Notes under the pieces: generated by a model | Told to the model about the DNA's origin: nothing | Database searches by the model: none | The model's input: the letters and a program-made list of their open reading frames with translations, nothing else | In this document: positions 16,232 through 23,646 of the stretch, piece by piece | Position numbering within the stretch: the stretch's first letter is position 1 | Layout: every line of letters starts with the position of its first letter | Origin: RGIG8306 sp964426655 | GTDB taxonomy: Bacteria > Bacillota > Clostridia > Lachnospirales > Lachnospiraceae | DNA length: 24,834 bases | Direction: 5' to 3' | Assembly (NCBI GenBank): GCA_964426655.1 | Contig: CAYRQT010000031.1 | Span: 1 to 24,834, forward strand | Program-made: the position numbers and the translations under genes

Positions 16232-16435
16232 ATGGAGATTACACTGGAACCGGTATTGACAAAAGGAAAAATTGTAGAGGTAAATGACACGGCCATCAAG
16301 GTAAATATCCAGGGCCGGCTGGGGGTCATTACCGTTCCCAGACGCTGGGTTTTCACGGACCGGATCCTGGAAACAGGGGCATCCGTGGAGTTTTATTTCA
16401 GCTATATGCAGGTGCTGGAGGATAGCACAGATTAA
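16232..16435 (+). CDS. Small conserved protein between prdA and prdB
   Basis: This 67-residue protein begins MEITLEPVLTKGKIVEVNDT and has a predicted beta-strand-rich, barrel-like pattern (KGKIVEVND, AIKVNIQGRLGVITVP, SVEFYFSYMQVLE). It has no signal peptide, membrane segment or cysteine. It begins 10 bases after prdA and ends 10 bases before prdB, so it is certainly part of the operon. It resembles the short proteins found in proline reductase operons that are annotated as CBO2463/CBO2479-domain proteins; this match is from memory. Its role is unknown; assembly or regulation of the reductase is a guess. Confidence 0.8.
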   Translation: MEITLEPVLTKGKIVEVNDTAIKVNIQGRLGVITVPRRWVFTDRILETGASVEFYFSYMQVLEDSTD

Positions 16436-16445
16436 GGAGGAAACG

Positions 16446-17171
16446 ATGAAATTAACTGTTGTAGAGGGCATGCAGTCCGAAATTTTTGTGCCGGTTACAC
16501 CGGAACCTGTGTGGACGCCATTGACGAAACCGTTAAAAAAGTGTAAAGTGGCTTTTATAACAGCCGGGGGCATTCACCAGAAGTCCCAGAAGCCCTATGA
16601 TACATCCGGTGATTATTCCTATAGGGAAATCCCCTCTGATATTCCCACTGATCAGCTGATGGTCACCCATGGCGGGTTTGACAATTCAGACATCAATAAG
16701 GACGTCAATGCCATGTTCCCGCTGGACCGGCTAAGAGAGTTGGTAGCGGAAGGCTTCATTGGCAGCCTGGCCGATGAAATGTACGGCTTTATGGGCGGCG
16801 GCGGCAATGTGGACAAATTCAGGGAAGAAACAGGACCGGAAATTGCCCGGAAACTGAAGGCCCAGGGAGTGGACATTGTGTTGTGCACCGGTGGGTGCGG
16901 CACCTGCCATCGCTCTGCTACCATTGTAACCCGGGCCTGCGAGGCAGCTGGCATGTCCTGCTGTGTAATCGCAGCACTGCCTCCCATTGCCAGACAGCAG
17001 GGGGCACCCCGTATTACGGCACCCCATGTGCCCATCGGCTCCAATGCAGGGGAACCCAACAATGTAGAGATGCAGACGGCAATCCTGAAAGACACGCTGC
17101 AGTTCATTGAAGAGGCAGATCATTTCGGCATGATGAAAGTGCTGCCTTATGAATATCGCCATAATGTATGA
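16446..17171 (+). CDS. prdB: D-proline reductase subunit PrdB, cysteine form
   Basis: PrdB is the redox-active subunit of D-proline reductase; in C. sticklandii and C. difficile it carries a UGA-encoded selenocysteine. The protein has 241 residues. Characteristic segments are FITAGGIHQKSQKPYD, MVTHGGFDNSDINKD and the active-site motif LCTGGCGTCHRSAT. The first cysteine of GGCGTCH is residue 151, codon TGC, at the position I expect for selenocysteine. Cys154 follows in the CxxC pattern. The reading frame is open throughout with no in-frame TGA. The AAGGAGG site precedes the ATG, and a strong terminator follows the stop. A cysteine form can work but is usually less reactive than the selenoprotein. 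Confidence 0.93.
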   Translation: MKLTVVEGMQSEIFVPVTPEPVWTPLTKPLKKCKVAFITAGGIHQKSQKPYDTSGDYSYREIPSDIPTDQLMVTHGGFDNSDINKDVNAMFPLDRLRELVAEGFIGSLADEMYGFMGGGGNVDKFREETGPEIARKLKAQGVDIVLCTGGCGTCHRSATIVTRACEAAGMSCCVIAALPPIARQQGAPRITAPHVPIGSNAGEPNNVEMQTAILKDTLQFIEEADHFGMMKVLPYEYRHNV

Positions 17172-17176
17172 CAACA

Positions 17177-17210
17177 AAGGTGTTGCGTTTTTTACGCAAC
17201 GCCTTTTTTG
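17177..17210 (+). terminator. Intrinsic terminator after prdB
   Basis: Twelve-base arms AAGGTGTTGCGT and ACGCAACGCCTT pair with one G-T wobble around a five-T loop, followed by a run of six T. It starts six bases after the prdB stop and separates the reductase operon from the transporter operon. Confidence 0.85.
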
Positions 17211-17236
17211 TATACCGGGAAACCGGTATTTACAAA
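17208..17236 (+). promoter_or_regulatory. Possible promoter and dyad for the transporter-prdF operon
   Basis: TTGTAT (17208-17213) and TACAAA (17231-17236) are 17 bases apart, a weak promoter match. Between them lies an inverted repeat ATACCGG-GAAA-CCGGTAT (17212-17229), which could be an operator. The 78 bases between the terminator and the lipoprotein gene hold no better candidate. Confidence 0.35.
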
Positions 17237-17289
17237 CAGGATGCTCTGCCGGAAGGTCCGGTGGGGAAGAGGGAAAAGGAGGAAGCAAC

Positions 17290-18171
17290 ATGAAAAAACT
17301 ATTGGCATTACTGACGGCCGGGGTCATGGTATTCTCTTTAGCAGGATGCAGTTCATCTTCTGAAGACAGCACCACCGCCGCAGAAACCACCACTGCCGCA
17401 GAGGAAACCACCACTGCTGCAGCATCGGACACCACTACCGCTGAAGAAACAGAAGCAGCAGATGATGTCACCGGCTCACTGGAAGGGGTTACCATTAAAA
17501 TCGGTACATCCGGACTATTCGGGCCTTTTTCGTATTACGACGAAGATGGTACCACACTAATTGGGTATGACATCGATCTTCTGAATGCCCTGCAGGAAAT
17601 TCTGGGCTTTGAGGTGGACGGAGGGGCATTACAGGCCATGGACTACTCCGCATTGACCACTTCTGTGGCTGAGGGCAAGCTGGATATGGCTGCTGCAGCT
17701 CTTTGTGCAACGGATGAAAGAAAAGAGGTTATGGACTTCTCCCAGACCTATTGTGATTCCGGCCAGGTGGTCATGATCAATAAAAACAATGATGAGGGTA
17801 TCACCGGCGTGGATGACCTGGCAGGAAAGACCGTAGCTGTAGAAAAGGGTACCGCATCCCATATCTATGCTACCAAATACCTGACAGACAGTACCATCGA
17901 GGTGCATGATACCATTACCACTGCCTATGAATCTTTGGAGCAGGAGAAGGTGGACGCGCTGATTCAGGATGGTCCTGGATGTGCATTCTATATTAAGACC
18001 ACGGAAAGCACCAATCTGGAAGTGGTTGGCGATGAATTCAATCAGGGCCAGGCTCCCTATGCCATCGCTTACAACAAGGATTTCGCTTATCAGGAAGAGT
18101 TCAATGCTGCACTGGCTATGTTGGAAGAAGATGGCACTCTGGCAGATCTGTATGCAAAGTGGTGCGAGTAA
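17290..18171 (+). CDS. Amino-acid ABC transporter substrate-binding lipoprotein
   Basis: This is the extracellular binding component of a polar amino-acid ABC importer. It has 293 residues. A lipoprotein signal peptide ends in the lipobox LAGC with the lipidated Cys20. A Thr/Ala/Glu-rich linker follows to about residue 57, then a class 3 solute-binding domain (GTSGLFGPFSYYDEDG, GYDIDLLNAL, MDFSQTYCDSGQVV, LAGKTVAVEKGTASH). The ATG follows AAAGGAGG. It is the first gene of a run ending with proline racemase and an aminotransferase, so the ligand may be proline, hydroxyproline or a product such as 5-aminovalerate. The ligand cannot be read from sequence. Confidence 0.92.
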   Translation: MKKLLALLTAGVMVFSLAGCSSSSEDSTTAAETTTAAEETTTAAASDTTTAEETEAADDVTGSLEGVTIKIGTSGLFGPFSYYDEDGTTLIGYDIDLLNALQEILGFEVDGGALQAMDYSALTTSVAEGKLDMAAAALCATDERKEVMDFSQTYCDSGQVVMINKNNDEGITGVDDLAGKTVAVEKGTASHIYATKYLTDSTIEVHDTITTAYESLEQEKVDALIQDGPGCAFYIKTTESTNLEVVGDEFNQGQAPYAIAYNKDFAYQEEFNAALAMLEEDGTLADLYAKWCE

Positions 18172-18213
18172 TTCTCTGATGGCTCAGTAAAAAACAAAGG
18201 AAAAGGAATCTAT

Positions 18214-18858
18214 ATGAGTGCAAAATTTCTGCAGACAATCCTCCCTATGCTGTTTGCCGGCATAAAGGTGACATTCTTTATTGCAATTTTCGGTATTTTG
18301 ATCGGACTGGTCATCGGCAGTCTCTGCGGCTTTGTGCTGCAGAGCAGACTGCGCGTATTAAAGGTGGTGGCGGAGGCCTATATCTGGGTAATTCGTGCCA
18401 CGCCATTAATGGTGCAGGCCCTGTATGTCTATTTTGTCATTCCCAAATGGCTGGACATGGACCTATCCGCCAATACCGTGGGAATCATTGTCATCGCCCT
18501 CAATTCCGGGGCGTTTATGTCAGAAATTGTAAAAGGTGCACTTGGCAGCGTGGATCCGGGACAAAAGGAGGCGGCAAGCTCCCTTGGCATTTCCCGGCTC
18601 CAGACGCTGATCCATGTGGTCATTCCCCCGGCCTTTAAGATTGCCCTGCCCGGCCTGTTCAATCAGTTCATTATTTCCGTTAAGGACACGGCGCTGCTCT
18701 CTATCATCACTGTGAATGAGGTGACCCATCAGGCACAGAATTACGCAGCCCTTTCCTTTAAGATCATCCCTACTTACACGGTTCTGGCCCTGTTCTATCT
18801 GGTGGTGATTTCCCTGCTGATTATTTTGCAGAAATGGGTAGAAAAGCGATTTGCCTAA
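18214..18858 (+). CDS. Amino-acid ABC transporter permease
   Basis: This is the membrane-spanning subunit, 214 residues, of the HisM/GlnP family. Several hydrophobic segments are clear, including the first (ITVTFFIAIFG-like, residues about 14-42) and the last (LALFYLVVISLLIILQ). The coupling motif that contacts the ATPase is GALGSVDPGQKEAASSLGIS. It lies between the binding protein (42-base gap) and the ATPase (12-base gap), and one gene suggests a homodimeric pore. Confidence 0.94.
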   Translation: MSAKFLQTILPMLFAGIKVTFFIAIFGILIGLVIGSLCGFVLQSRLRVLKVVAEAYIWVIRATPLMVQALYVYFVIPKWLDMDLSANTVGIIVIALNSGAFMSEIVKGALGSVDPGQKEAASSLGISRLQTLIHVVIPPAFKIALPGLFNQFIISVKDTALLSIITVNEVTHQAQNYAALSFKIIPTYTVLALFYLVVISLLIILQKWVEKRFA

Positions 18859-18870
18859 AAGGAGGACAAC

Positions 18871-19620
18871 ATGATTACCGTATGCCACATGAAAAAGAAT
18901 TTTGGAGATCTGGAAGTGCTTAAGGATGTGAATATGCACATCCACCCGGGAGAGGTGGTGTGTATCATTGGCCCTTCAGGCTCAGGGAAAAGCACTTTCC
19001 TTCGTTGCATCAATCAGCTGGAGATTCCCACCTCCGGTGAAGTGTTCTATAAGGGAGAAAACATCCTTCGTAAGGCCTATGACATTCGAAAATTCAGGGA
19101 AGAGGTGGGCATGGTTTTTCAGCGATTTAACCTGTTCCCGCTTAAAACAGTGCTGGAAAATGTATGCATGGCCCCTGTCCTTACTCATAAAAAAACAAAA
19201 GCCCAGGCCAGAGAACTGGGAATGGAGCTGCTGAAAAAAGTGGGCCTGGAGGATAAGGCCAATAATTATCCGGACACCCTGTCCGGTGGGCAGCAGCAGC
19301 GTGTGGCCATTGCCAGAGCCCTGGCCATGGAACCGCAGGCCCTCCTGTTTGATGAACCCACATCGGCTTTGGATCCGGAGCTGGTGGGAGATGTGCTGGA
19401 GGTTATGAAAAATCTGGCCAGTGAGGGGATGACCATGGTGGTGGTGACCCACGAAATGGGGTTTGCCCATGATGTGGCAGACCGGGTCATCTTCATGGCA
19501 GATGGTTATATTGTGGAAGAAGGCACACCCCAGGAGGTGCTGGAAAACCCGAAAGAAGACCGAACTAAGGCTTTCCTGGCCCGTTTCCTGACATCAGATA
19601 AATCCAAAAATGTGGGGTAG
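18871..19620 (+). CDS. Amino-acid ABC transporter ATP-binding protein
   Basis: This is the ATPase subunit, 249 residues, of the GlnQ/HisP type. Walker A is GPSGSGKST at residues 34-42, the signature is LSGGQQQRVAIARAL at about residue 137, Walker B is LLFDEPTSALDP at about 158 and the H-loop is VVTHEMGFAHD. It starts 12 bases after the permease with AAAGGAGG before the ATG, and ends six bases before the kinase-like gene. Confidence 0.96.
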   Translation: MITVCHMKKNFGDLEVLKDVNMHIHPGEVVCIIGPSGSGKSTFLRCINQLEIPTSGEVFYKGENILRKAYDIRKFREEVGMVFQRFNLFPLKTVLENVCMAPVLTHKKTKAQARELGMELLKKVGLEDKANNYPDTLSGGQQQRVAIARALAMEPQALLFDEPTSALDPELVGDVLEVMKNLASEGMTMVVVTHEMGFAHDVADRVIFMADGYIVEEGTPQEVLENPKEDRTKAFLARFLTSDKSKNVG

Positions 19621-19626
19621 CGCTAT

Positions 19627-20298
19627 ATGGATAAAGAAACACAGAAAAAGGTAATCCGTCACATTCAGGAAGGGCGTACTTATGCGCTGACCCATCCCAG
19701 ACCGGACGACCAGTATGTAATTACCATCACCAGACAGTTCGGCAGCCTTGGCCGTTCCATAGCCCACAAGCTTTCCCAGCTTCTGGGTATTGAATATTAT
19801 GACAGAGACATTGTGGAGGCTGCAGCCAACAGAATGCATCTGCCCGTATCCGTGGTAAGTGACGCAGAAGAATCCAGTTCCGGCTTTTTCAAAATGCTGT
19901 TCCCCCTTGGGACAGAATCTCCGGGACAGCAGCAGAAAATATACAGGGTACAGGAGCAGATTATCCGTGATCTGGCAGATCGGGAATCCTGCATCATTGT
20001 GGGGCGCTGCTCCGATGCCATATTGGAGAATCTGGAAAACAGTGTACATATTTATATTTATGCCCCTTATGAAGCCCGCTTCCGCAATTGCGTGGAGACT
20101 CTGGCCATGAAGCCGGAGGAAGCAAAGCGTATGATCGGAGAGGTGGATAAGGCCAGACGGTTGTATCACAGACAGTATGCAGGATATGTGCCGGATGATC
20201 CGGAGCATAAGGACATTTTGATCAACAGTGATTTACTGGGGGTAGACCAGACGGCGGAGGCACTGGCCGACATGATCCGGCGCAGATTTGCCCGTTGA
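19627..20298 (+). CDS. Cytidylate kinase-like protein of the proline operon
   Basis: The protein has 223 residues and resembles the cytidylate-kinase-like family. The N-terminal strand and loop VITITRQFGSLGRSIAHKLS occupy the P-loop position, and YYDRDIVEAAA and CIIVGRCSDAIL are other family segments. A standard P-loop (GxxxxGK[ST]) is absent: the family often reads RQFGSGGREIA and here it is RQFGSLGRSIA. It starts six bases after the ATPase stop with only a weak ribosome binding site, so translation is probably coupled. Its end lies 30 bases before the prdF start. Substrate and role are unknown; a true housekeeping cytidylate kinase would not be expected here. Confidence 0.8.
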   Translation: MDKETQKKVIRHIQEGRTYALTHPRPDDQYVITITRQFGSLGRSIAHKLSQLLGIEYYDRDIVEAAANRMHLPVSVVSDAEESSSGFFKMLFPLGTESPGQQQKIYRVQEQIIRDLADRESCIIVGRCSDAILENLENSVHIYIYAPYEARFRNCVETLAMKPEEAKRMIGEVDKARRLYHRQYAGYVPDDPEHKDILINSDLLGVDQTAEALADMIRRRFAR

Positions 20299-20327
20299 TT
20301 CATCCCCGGGAAGAAATGGAGTACATT

Positions 20328-21392
20328 ATGGCAGAGTTTCATCCACATGCCGGTCATTATAAACATCAGTTCAAAACCATTGATTCCCATACCATGGGAG
20401 AGGCCACCCGCATCATCTATGAGGGGTTTCCGGAACTACCCGGTGCCACCATGATGCTGAAAAAGAAATTTCTGGAAGAGCATTTTGATCACTACCGCAC
20501 CGCACTGATGCTGGAGCCCAGGGGTCATAAGGATATGTTCGGGGCTCTGATTACAGAGCCTGTACATCCGGAAGCGGATCTGGGCGTCATCTTTATGGAC
20601 AGCGGCGGTTACCTGAACATGTGCGGCCATGGCAGCATCGGGACAGCCTCCATGGCAGTGGAAACAGGGCTGGTACCTGTTAGCGAGCCCTATACAGATG
20701 TGGTGCTGGATACCCCCTCCGGCATCATAAAAACCCGGGTAACCGTAAAGGACGGAAAAGCAGAAAAAGTCAGTTTACTGAATGTACCTTCTTTTTTGTA
20801 CAGGACGGATCAGACGCTGGACATTCCGGATTTTGGGACCATTCCCTTTGATATTGCCTTCGGGGGCTCTTTTTTTGCCCTGGTGGATGCAGATCACATA
20901 GGCATGGCTCTTTTCCCGGAGCATATTGAGACCATAACCACCCTAGGCATGAAGCTTCGGGAAGCCATTAACCGGACTATTCCCATTGCCCATCCCACCC
21001 TGGATATCCGGACAGTGGATCTGGTGGAGTTTTATGGGCACACCCAGACACCGGGGGCCAATCTGAAAAACTGTGTGATTTTTGGAAATGCCCAGGCAGA
21101 TCGTTCCCCCTGCGGCACCGGCACAAGTGCAAAAATGGCAGCTCTCTGGACCAGAGGGCAGCTGCCCATTGGAGAGCCTTTTATTTATGAAAGCATTACC
21201 GGATCCCGGTTTACGGGGCGGGTCATGGAGGAAACCCAGGTGGGCAGTTTTAAAGGTATTATTCCGGAAATTACAGGCAGCGCCTATATCACCGGCATGA
21301 ATACATGGATTTTAGATGAGGAGGATCCCCTGGAAGATGGCTTCTTACTGGGAACCCTGCCGGAAAAGATTAAATGGGAGGAAGCAATATGA
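20328..21392 (+). CDS. prdF: Proline racemase
   Basis: Proline racemase interconverts L- and D-proline by a two-base mechanism without cofactor, supplying D-proline to PrdA/PrdB. With the ATG at 20328 it has 354 residues. The catalytic cysteines are Cys99 in YLNMCGHGSIG and Cys262 in RSPCGTGTSA. IDSHTMGEATR, LMLEPRGHKDMFG and GSAYITG closely resemble C. sticklandii proline racemase. The chosen ATG has GGAG seven bases upstream. An ATG at 20316 and a TTG at 20295 overlapping the previous stop are poorer. Some relatives are hydroxyproline epimerases, but LEPRGHKDMFG and the prd context favour proline. Confidence 0.94.
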   Translation: MAEFHPHAGHYKHQFKTIDSHTMGEATRIIYEGFPELPGATMMLKKKFLEEHFDHYRTALMLEPRGHKDMFGALITEPVHPEADLGVIFMDSGGYLNMCGHGSIGTASMAVETGLVPVSEPYTDVVLDTPSGIIKTRVTVKDGKAEKVSLLNVPSFLYRTDQTLDIPDFGTIPFDIAFGGSFFALVDADHIGMALFPEHIETITTLGMKLREAINRTIPIAHPTLDIRTVDLVEFYGHTQTPGANLKNCVIFGNAQADRSPCGTGTSAKMAALWTRGQLPIGEPFIYESITGSRFTGRVMEETQVGSFKGIIPEITGSAYITGMNTWILDEEDPLEDGFLLGTLPEKIKWEEAI

Positions 21393-22603
21393 AGCTCAAG
21401 GACACAGGACTCACATTTCAGGACATCAAGGACAAGGTAAACAAGTACATGATCGAAACCTATGAAAGGTTTGATTTTCTGGCGGAAACGGCCAGGGAAC
21501 AGTATCTGTACGATGAAAATGGCACCCCTTATCTGGATTTTTACGGTGGCATTGCCGTCAATTCTGCAGGCAACTGCAACCCCAAAGTGGTGGCCGCTGT
21601 CATCGATCAGGTACAGGATATCATGCATACCTTCAACTATCCTTATACCATTCCCCAGGCTCTTCTGGCAGAAAAAATCTGTACCACCATCGGCATGGAT
21701 AAAATCTTTTTCCAGAATACCGGAACAGAGGCCAATGAAGCCATGATCAAGATGGCAAGAAAGTATGGAGTGGAAAAATATGGCCCTGAAAAATATCATA
21801 TTGTGACCGCTGCTATGGGCTTTCATGGGAGAACTTTTGGCTCCATGTCAGCCACCGGCCAGCCTAATAATGCCTGCCAGCAGGGATTTGGCCCCATGAC
21901 AGATGGGTTTTCCTATGCCCCTTACAATGACCTGGAAGCCTTTAAGGCAGCCTGCAACGAAAATACCATTGCCATTATGGTGGAACCGGTACAGGGCGAG
22001 GGAGGGGTTTATCCGGCTACACCTGAATTTCTGCAGGGCCTGCGGGCATTTTGTGACGAGAAAGGAATGCTCCTTTTGCTGGATGAGGTACAGTCCGGCT
22101 GGTGCAGAACCGGTGTCCCCATGACCTACATGGCCTATGGCATTAAACCGGACATTGTGTCCATGGCAAAGGCCCTGGGCGGCGGCATGCCCATTGGAGC
22201 CATCTGCGCCACAAAAGAGGTGGCCAAAAGCTTTTCTGCCGGTTCCCATGGCTCCACCTTTGGCGGACATCCGGTAAGCTGTGCAGCAGCTTTGGCAGAG
22301 GTAAATGAACTGCTGGACCGGGATCTGGCGGGAAATGCCAGAGAAGTGGGCGCCTATTTTATGGAGGCATTAAAAAAACTACCCCATGTGAAAGAAGTCC
22401 GCGGCATGGGCCTCTTTGTAGGGGTAGAATTTGATGAAACCATATCCGGTGTAGAGGTGAAGCATGAATGCCTCCACAGGCATTTGCTGATTACCGCCAT
22501 TGGCGCTCATGTGATCCGTATGGTGCCGCCCCTGATTGTGACAAAAGAAGACTGTGATAAGGCCACAGCCATTATTCGGGAAGGGGTTCTGGCGTTGGCG
22601 TAG
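21389..22603 (+). CDS. Class III PLP aminotransferase, candidate 5-aminovalerate aminotransferase
   Basis: The protein has 404 residues and belongs to the acetylornithine/4-aminobutyrate aminotransferase group. Visible motifs are FFQNTGTEANEAMIK, GFHGRTFGSMSATG, the PLP-contacting LLLDEVQSGWCRTG and the PLP lysine Lys261 in SMAKALGGGMP. Its ATG overlaps the prdF stop (ATGA), so the two are translationally coupled. The link to prdF and the prd genes suggests the omega-amine of 5-aminovalerate as substrate, giving glutarate semialdehyde. By sequence alone acetylornithine, ornithine or 4-aminobutyrate are equally possible. No other arginine biosynthesis gene is nearby. Its last 32 bases overlap the convergent GTPase gene. 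Confidence 0.88.
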   Translation: MKLKDTGLTFQDIKDKVNKYMIETYERFDFLAETAREQYLYDENGTPYLDFYGGIAVNSAGNCNPKVVAAVIDQVQDIMHTFNYPYTIPQALLAEKICTTIGMDKIFFQNTGTEANEAMIKMARKYGVEKYGPEKYHIVTAAMGFHGRTFGSMSATGQPNNACQQGFGPMTDGFSYAPYNDLEAFKAACNENTIAIMVEPVQGEGGVYPATPEFLQGLRAFCDEKGMLLLLDEVQSGWCRTGVPMTYMAYGIKPDIVSMAKALGGGMPIGAICATKEVAKSFSAGSHGSTFGGHPVSCAAALAEVNELLDRDLAGNAREVGAYFMEALKKLPHVKEVRGMGLFVGVEFDETISGVEVKHECLHRHLLITAIGAHVIRMVPPLIVTKEDCDKATAIIREGVLALA

Positions 22604-23561
22604 AGGGCAGCGGGTGAGCTTTGCGGGGGACATAGCGCATGGCAGGCCTGTCAAAGGACAGGGCCTGGCGCAGCCCCTGCCGGTGGATGTCTGTTCCGAT
22701 AAAGACCACGTTTGCCTGGGGCTGTTCTGTAAAGCCGGTAATAGAATAGGTGGTATCCACAATGTCAAAACGATACCATTCTTTTCCACAGGGAAGGAAG
22801 CCTTTGGCTCGGATGATTCTGCCATATACACCAAAAGTGATCATTTCCAGAAGGGAAATCAGATGCACGGGTGAGGGCAGCTGCACATCCGCAAGGGAAA
22901 GGGTTTCCGGCGGAATTTCCGGTGCCTGTCCCGGCAAGCGCCCTTTGTCCGGATGAAAGTTGTAAGCCCCATTAGGGGAATCCTGCAGCAGGGACTGCCA
23001 CCAGGCATCCGGCTGCTGTTCATAAGGAGAAGTAATGATTTCTGCCTGGGAATTTTGCTTATGCAGCAGGTCCCAGGCAGCTTTTTTTTCTGCCTCACTG
23101 GCCCCTTCCATTTTGGAGACCACAATGCGGGGCGCAGTAATCAACTGATCCTGGTATATGGCCCCCAGCCCCTGCAGGTCCCGGTGAAGGGTGGTGCCGT
23201 CGATGATGGTAACCGGCGGCAGCAAAGTGATGCGTTCATATTCCACTTTCTTCAGGTTGTTCAGTATGGCGGAAAGTTTTGCCACGCCGGTGGGTTCCAC
23301 AATGAGATATTCCGGGTCCAGGGTGTTAGAGATGGTCAGCACAGAGGACGCAAAATCCTGCTTGCCGGAGCAGCAGATACAGTTTTCCGTCATTTCCCAG
23401 ATGTTTAGCCCTGCAGTCTGGGACAACAAGGCCTTGTCAATATCGGCCTGTGCATATTCATTTTCATACACACAGAAATCATGCCCCGTTTTTCGGGACA
23501 TGGTCTGAATAAAGGTGGTTTTTCCTGCGCCCAGGAAACCGGAGATGACCAGAATTTTCAA
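22572..23561 (-). CDS. CobW/COG0523-family GTPase, putative metal chaperone
   Basis: This 329-residue GTPase belongs to the family that inserts or handles metals such as zinc or cobalt. The P-loop is GFLGAGKTT (residues 8-16), the family metal-binding CxCC motif is C61-I-C63-C64 in TENCICCSG, and the guanine-specificity region includes VSKMEG. A C-terminal CobW domain begins at about residue 225 and the protein ends in a Pro-rich tail. The start is a TTG with AAAGGAG seven bases upstream and homology beginning at residue 2. It lies downstream of the zinc alcohol dehydrogenase on the same strand behind a terminator hairpin, so zinc supply to that enzyme is one possibility. Confidence 0.9.
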   Translation of the reverse strand: MKILVISGFLGAGKTTFIQTMSRKTGHDFCVYENEYAQADIDKALLSQTAGLNIWEMTENCICCSGKQDFASSVLTISNTLDPEYLIVEPTGVAKLSAILNNLKKVEYERITLLPPVTIIDGTTLHRDLQGLGAIYQDQLITAPRIVVSKMEGASEAEKKAAWDLLHKQNSQAEIITSPYEQQPDAWWQSLLQDSPNGAYNFHPDKGRLPGQAPEIPPETLSLADVQLPSPVHLISLLEMITFGVYGRIIRAKGFLPCGKEWYRFDIVDTTYSITGFTEQPQANVVFIGTDIHRQGLRQALSFDRPAMRYVPRKAHPLPSTPTPEPLPE

Positions 23562-23584
23562 GACAGCACTCCTTTACAGAGAAA

Positions 23585-23634
23585 ATGGCCAAATAAGCCG
23601 CCCGGATTTTCATCCGGACGGCTTATTTGGCCAT
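23585..23634 (-). terminator. Long terminator hairpin after the alcohol dehydrogenase gene
   Basis: The stem is about 23 bp with one mismatch and the loop has four bases; the arms begin ATGGCCAAATAAGCCG and end CGGCTTATTTGGCCAT. On the minus strand it is followed by ATTTTCTCT. It lies 12 bases past the dehydrogenase stop and before the GTPase gene, which therefore needs its own promoter or read-through. Confidence 0.8.
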
Positions 23635-23646
23635 AGCTTACGGCAA

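Noticed and set aside
15271..16356. A 361-codon reverse-strand open frame across prdA
   Set aside because: Antisense to prdA and the small gene, with no start signal or family resemblance.
16899..16960. A bacterial selenocysteine insertion hairpin after the PrdB active-site codon
   Set aside because: The codon is TGC, so no such element is needed, and I saw no convincing hairpin.
16731..17495. A reverse-strand frame beginning with Val/Ser/Ala repeats
   Set aside because: The repeats are the antisense of the Thr/Ala/Glu-rich linker of the lipoprotein; there is no ribosome binding site.
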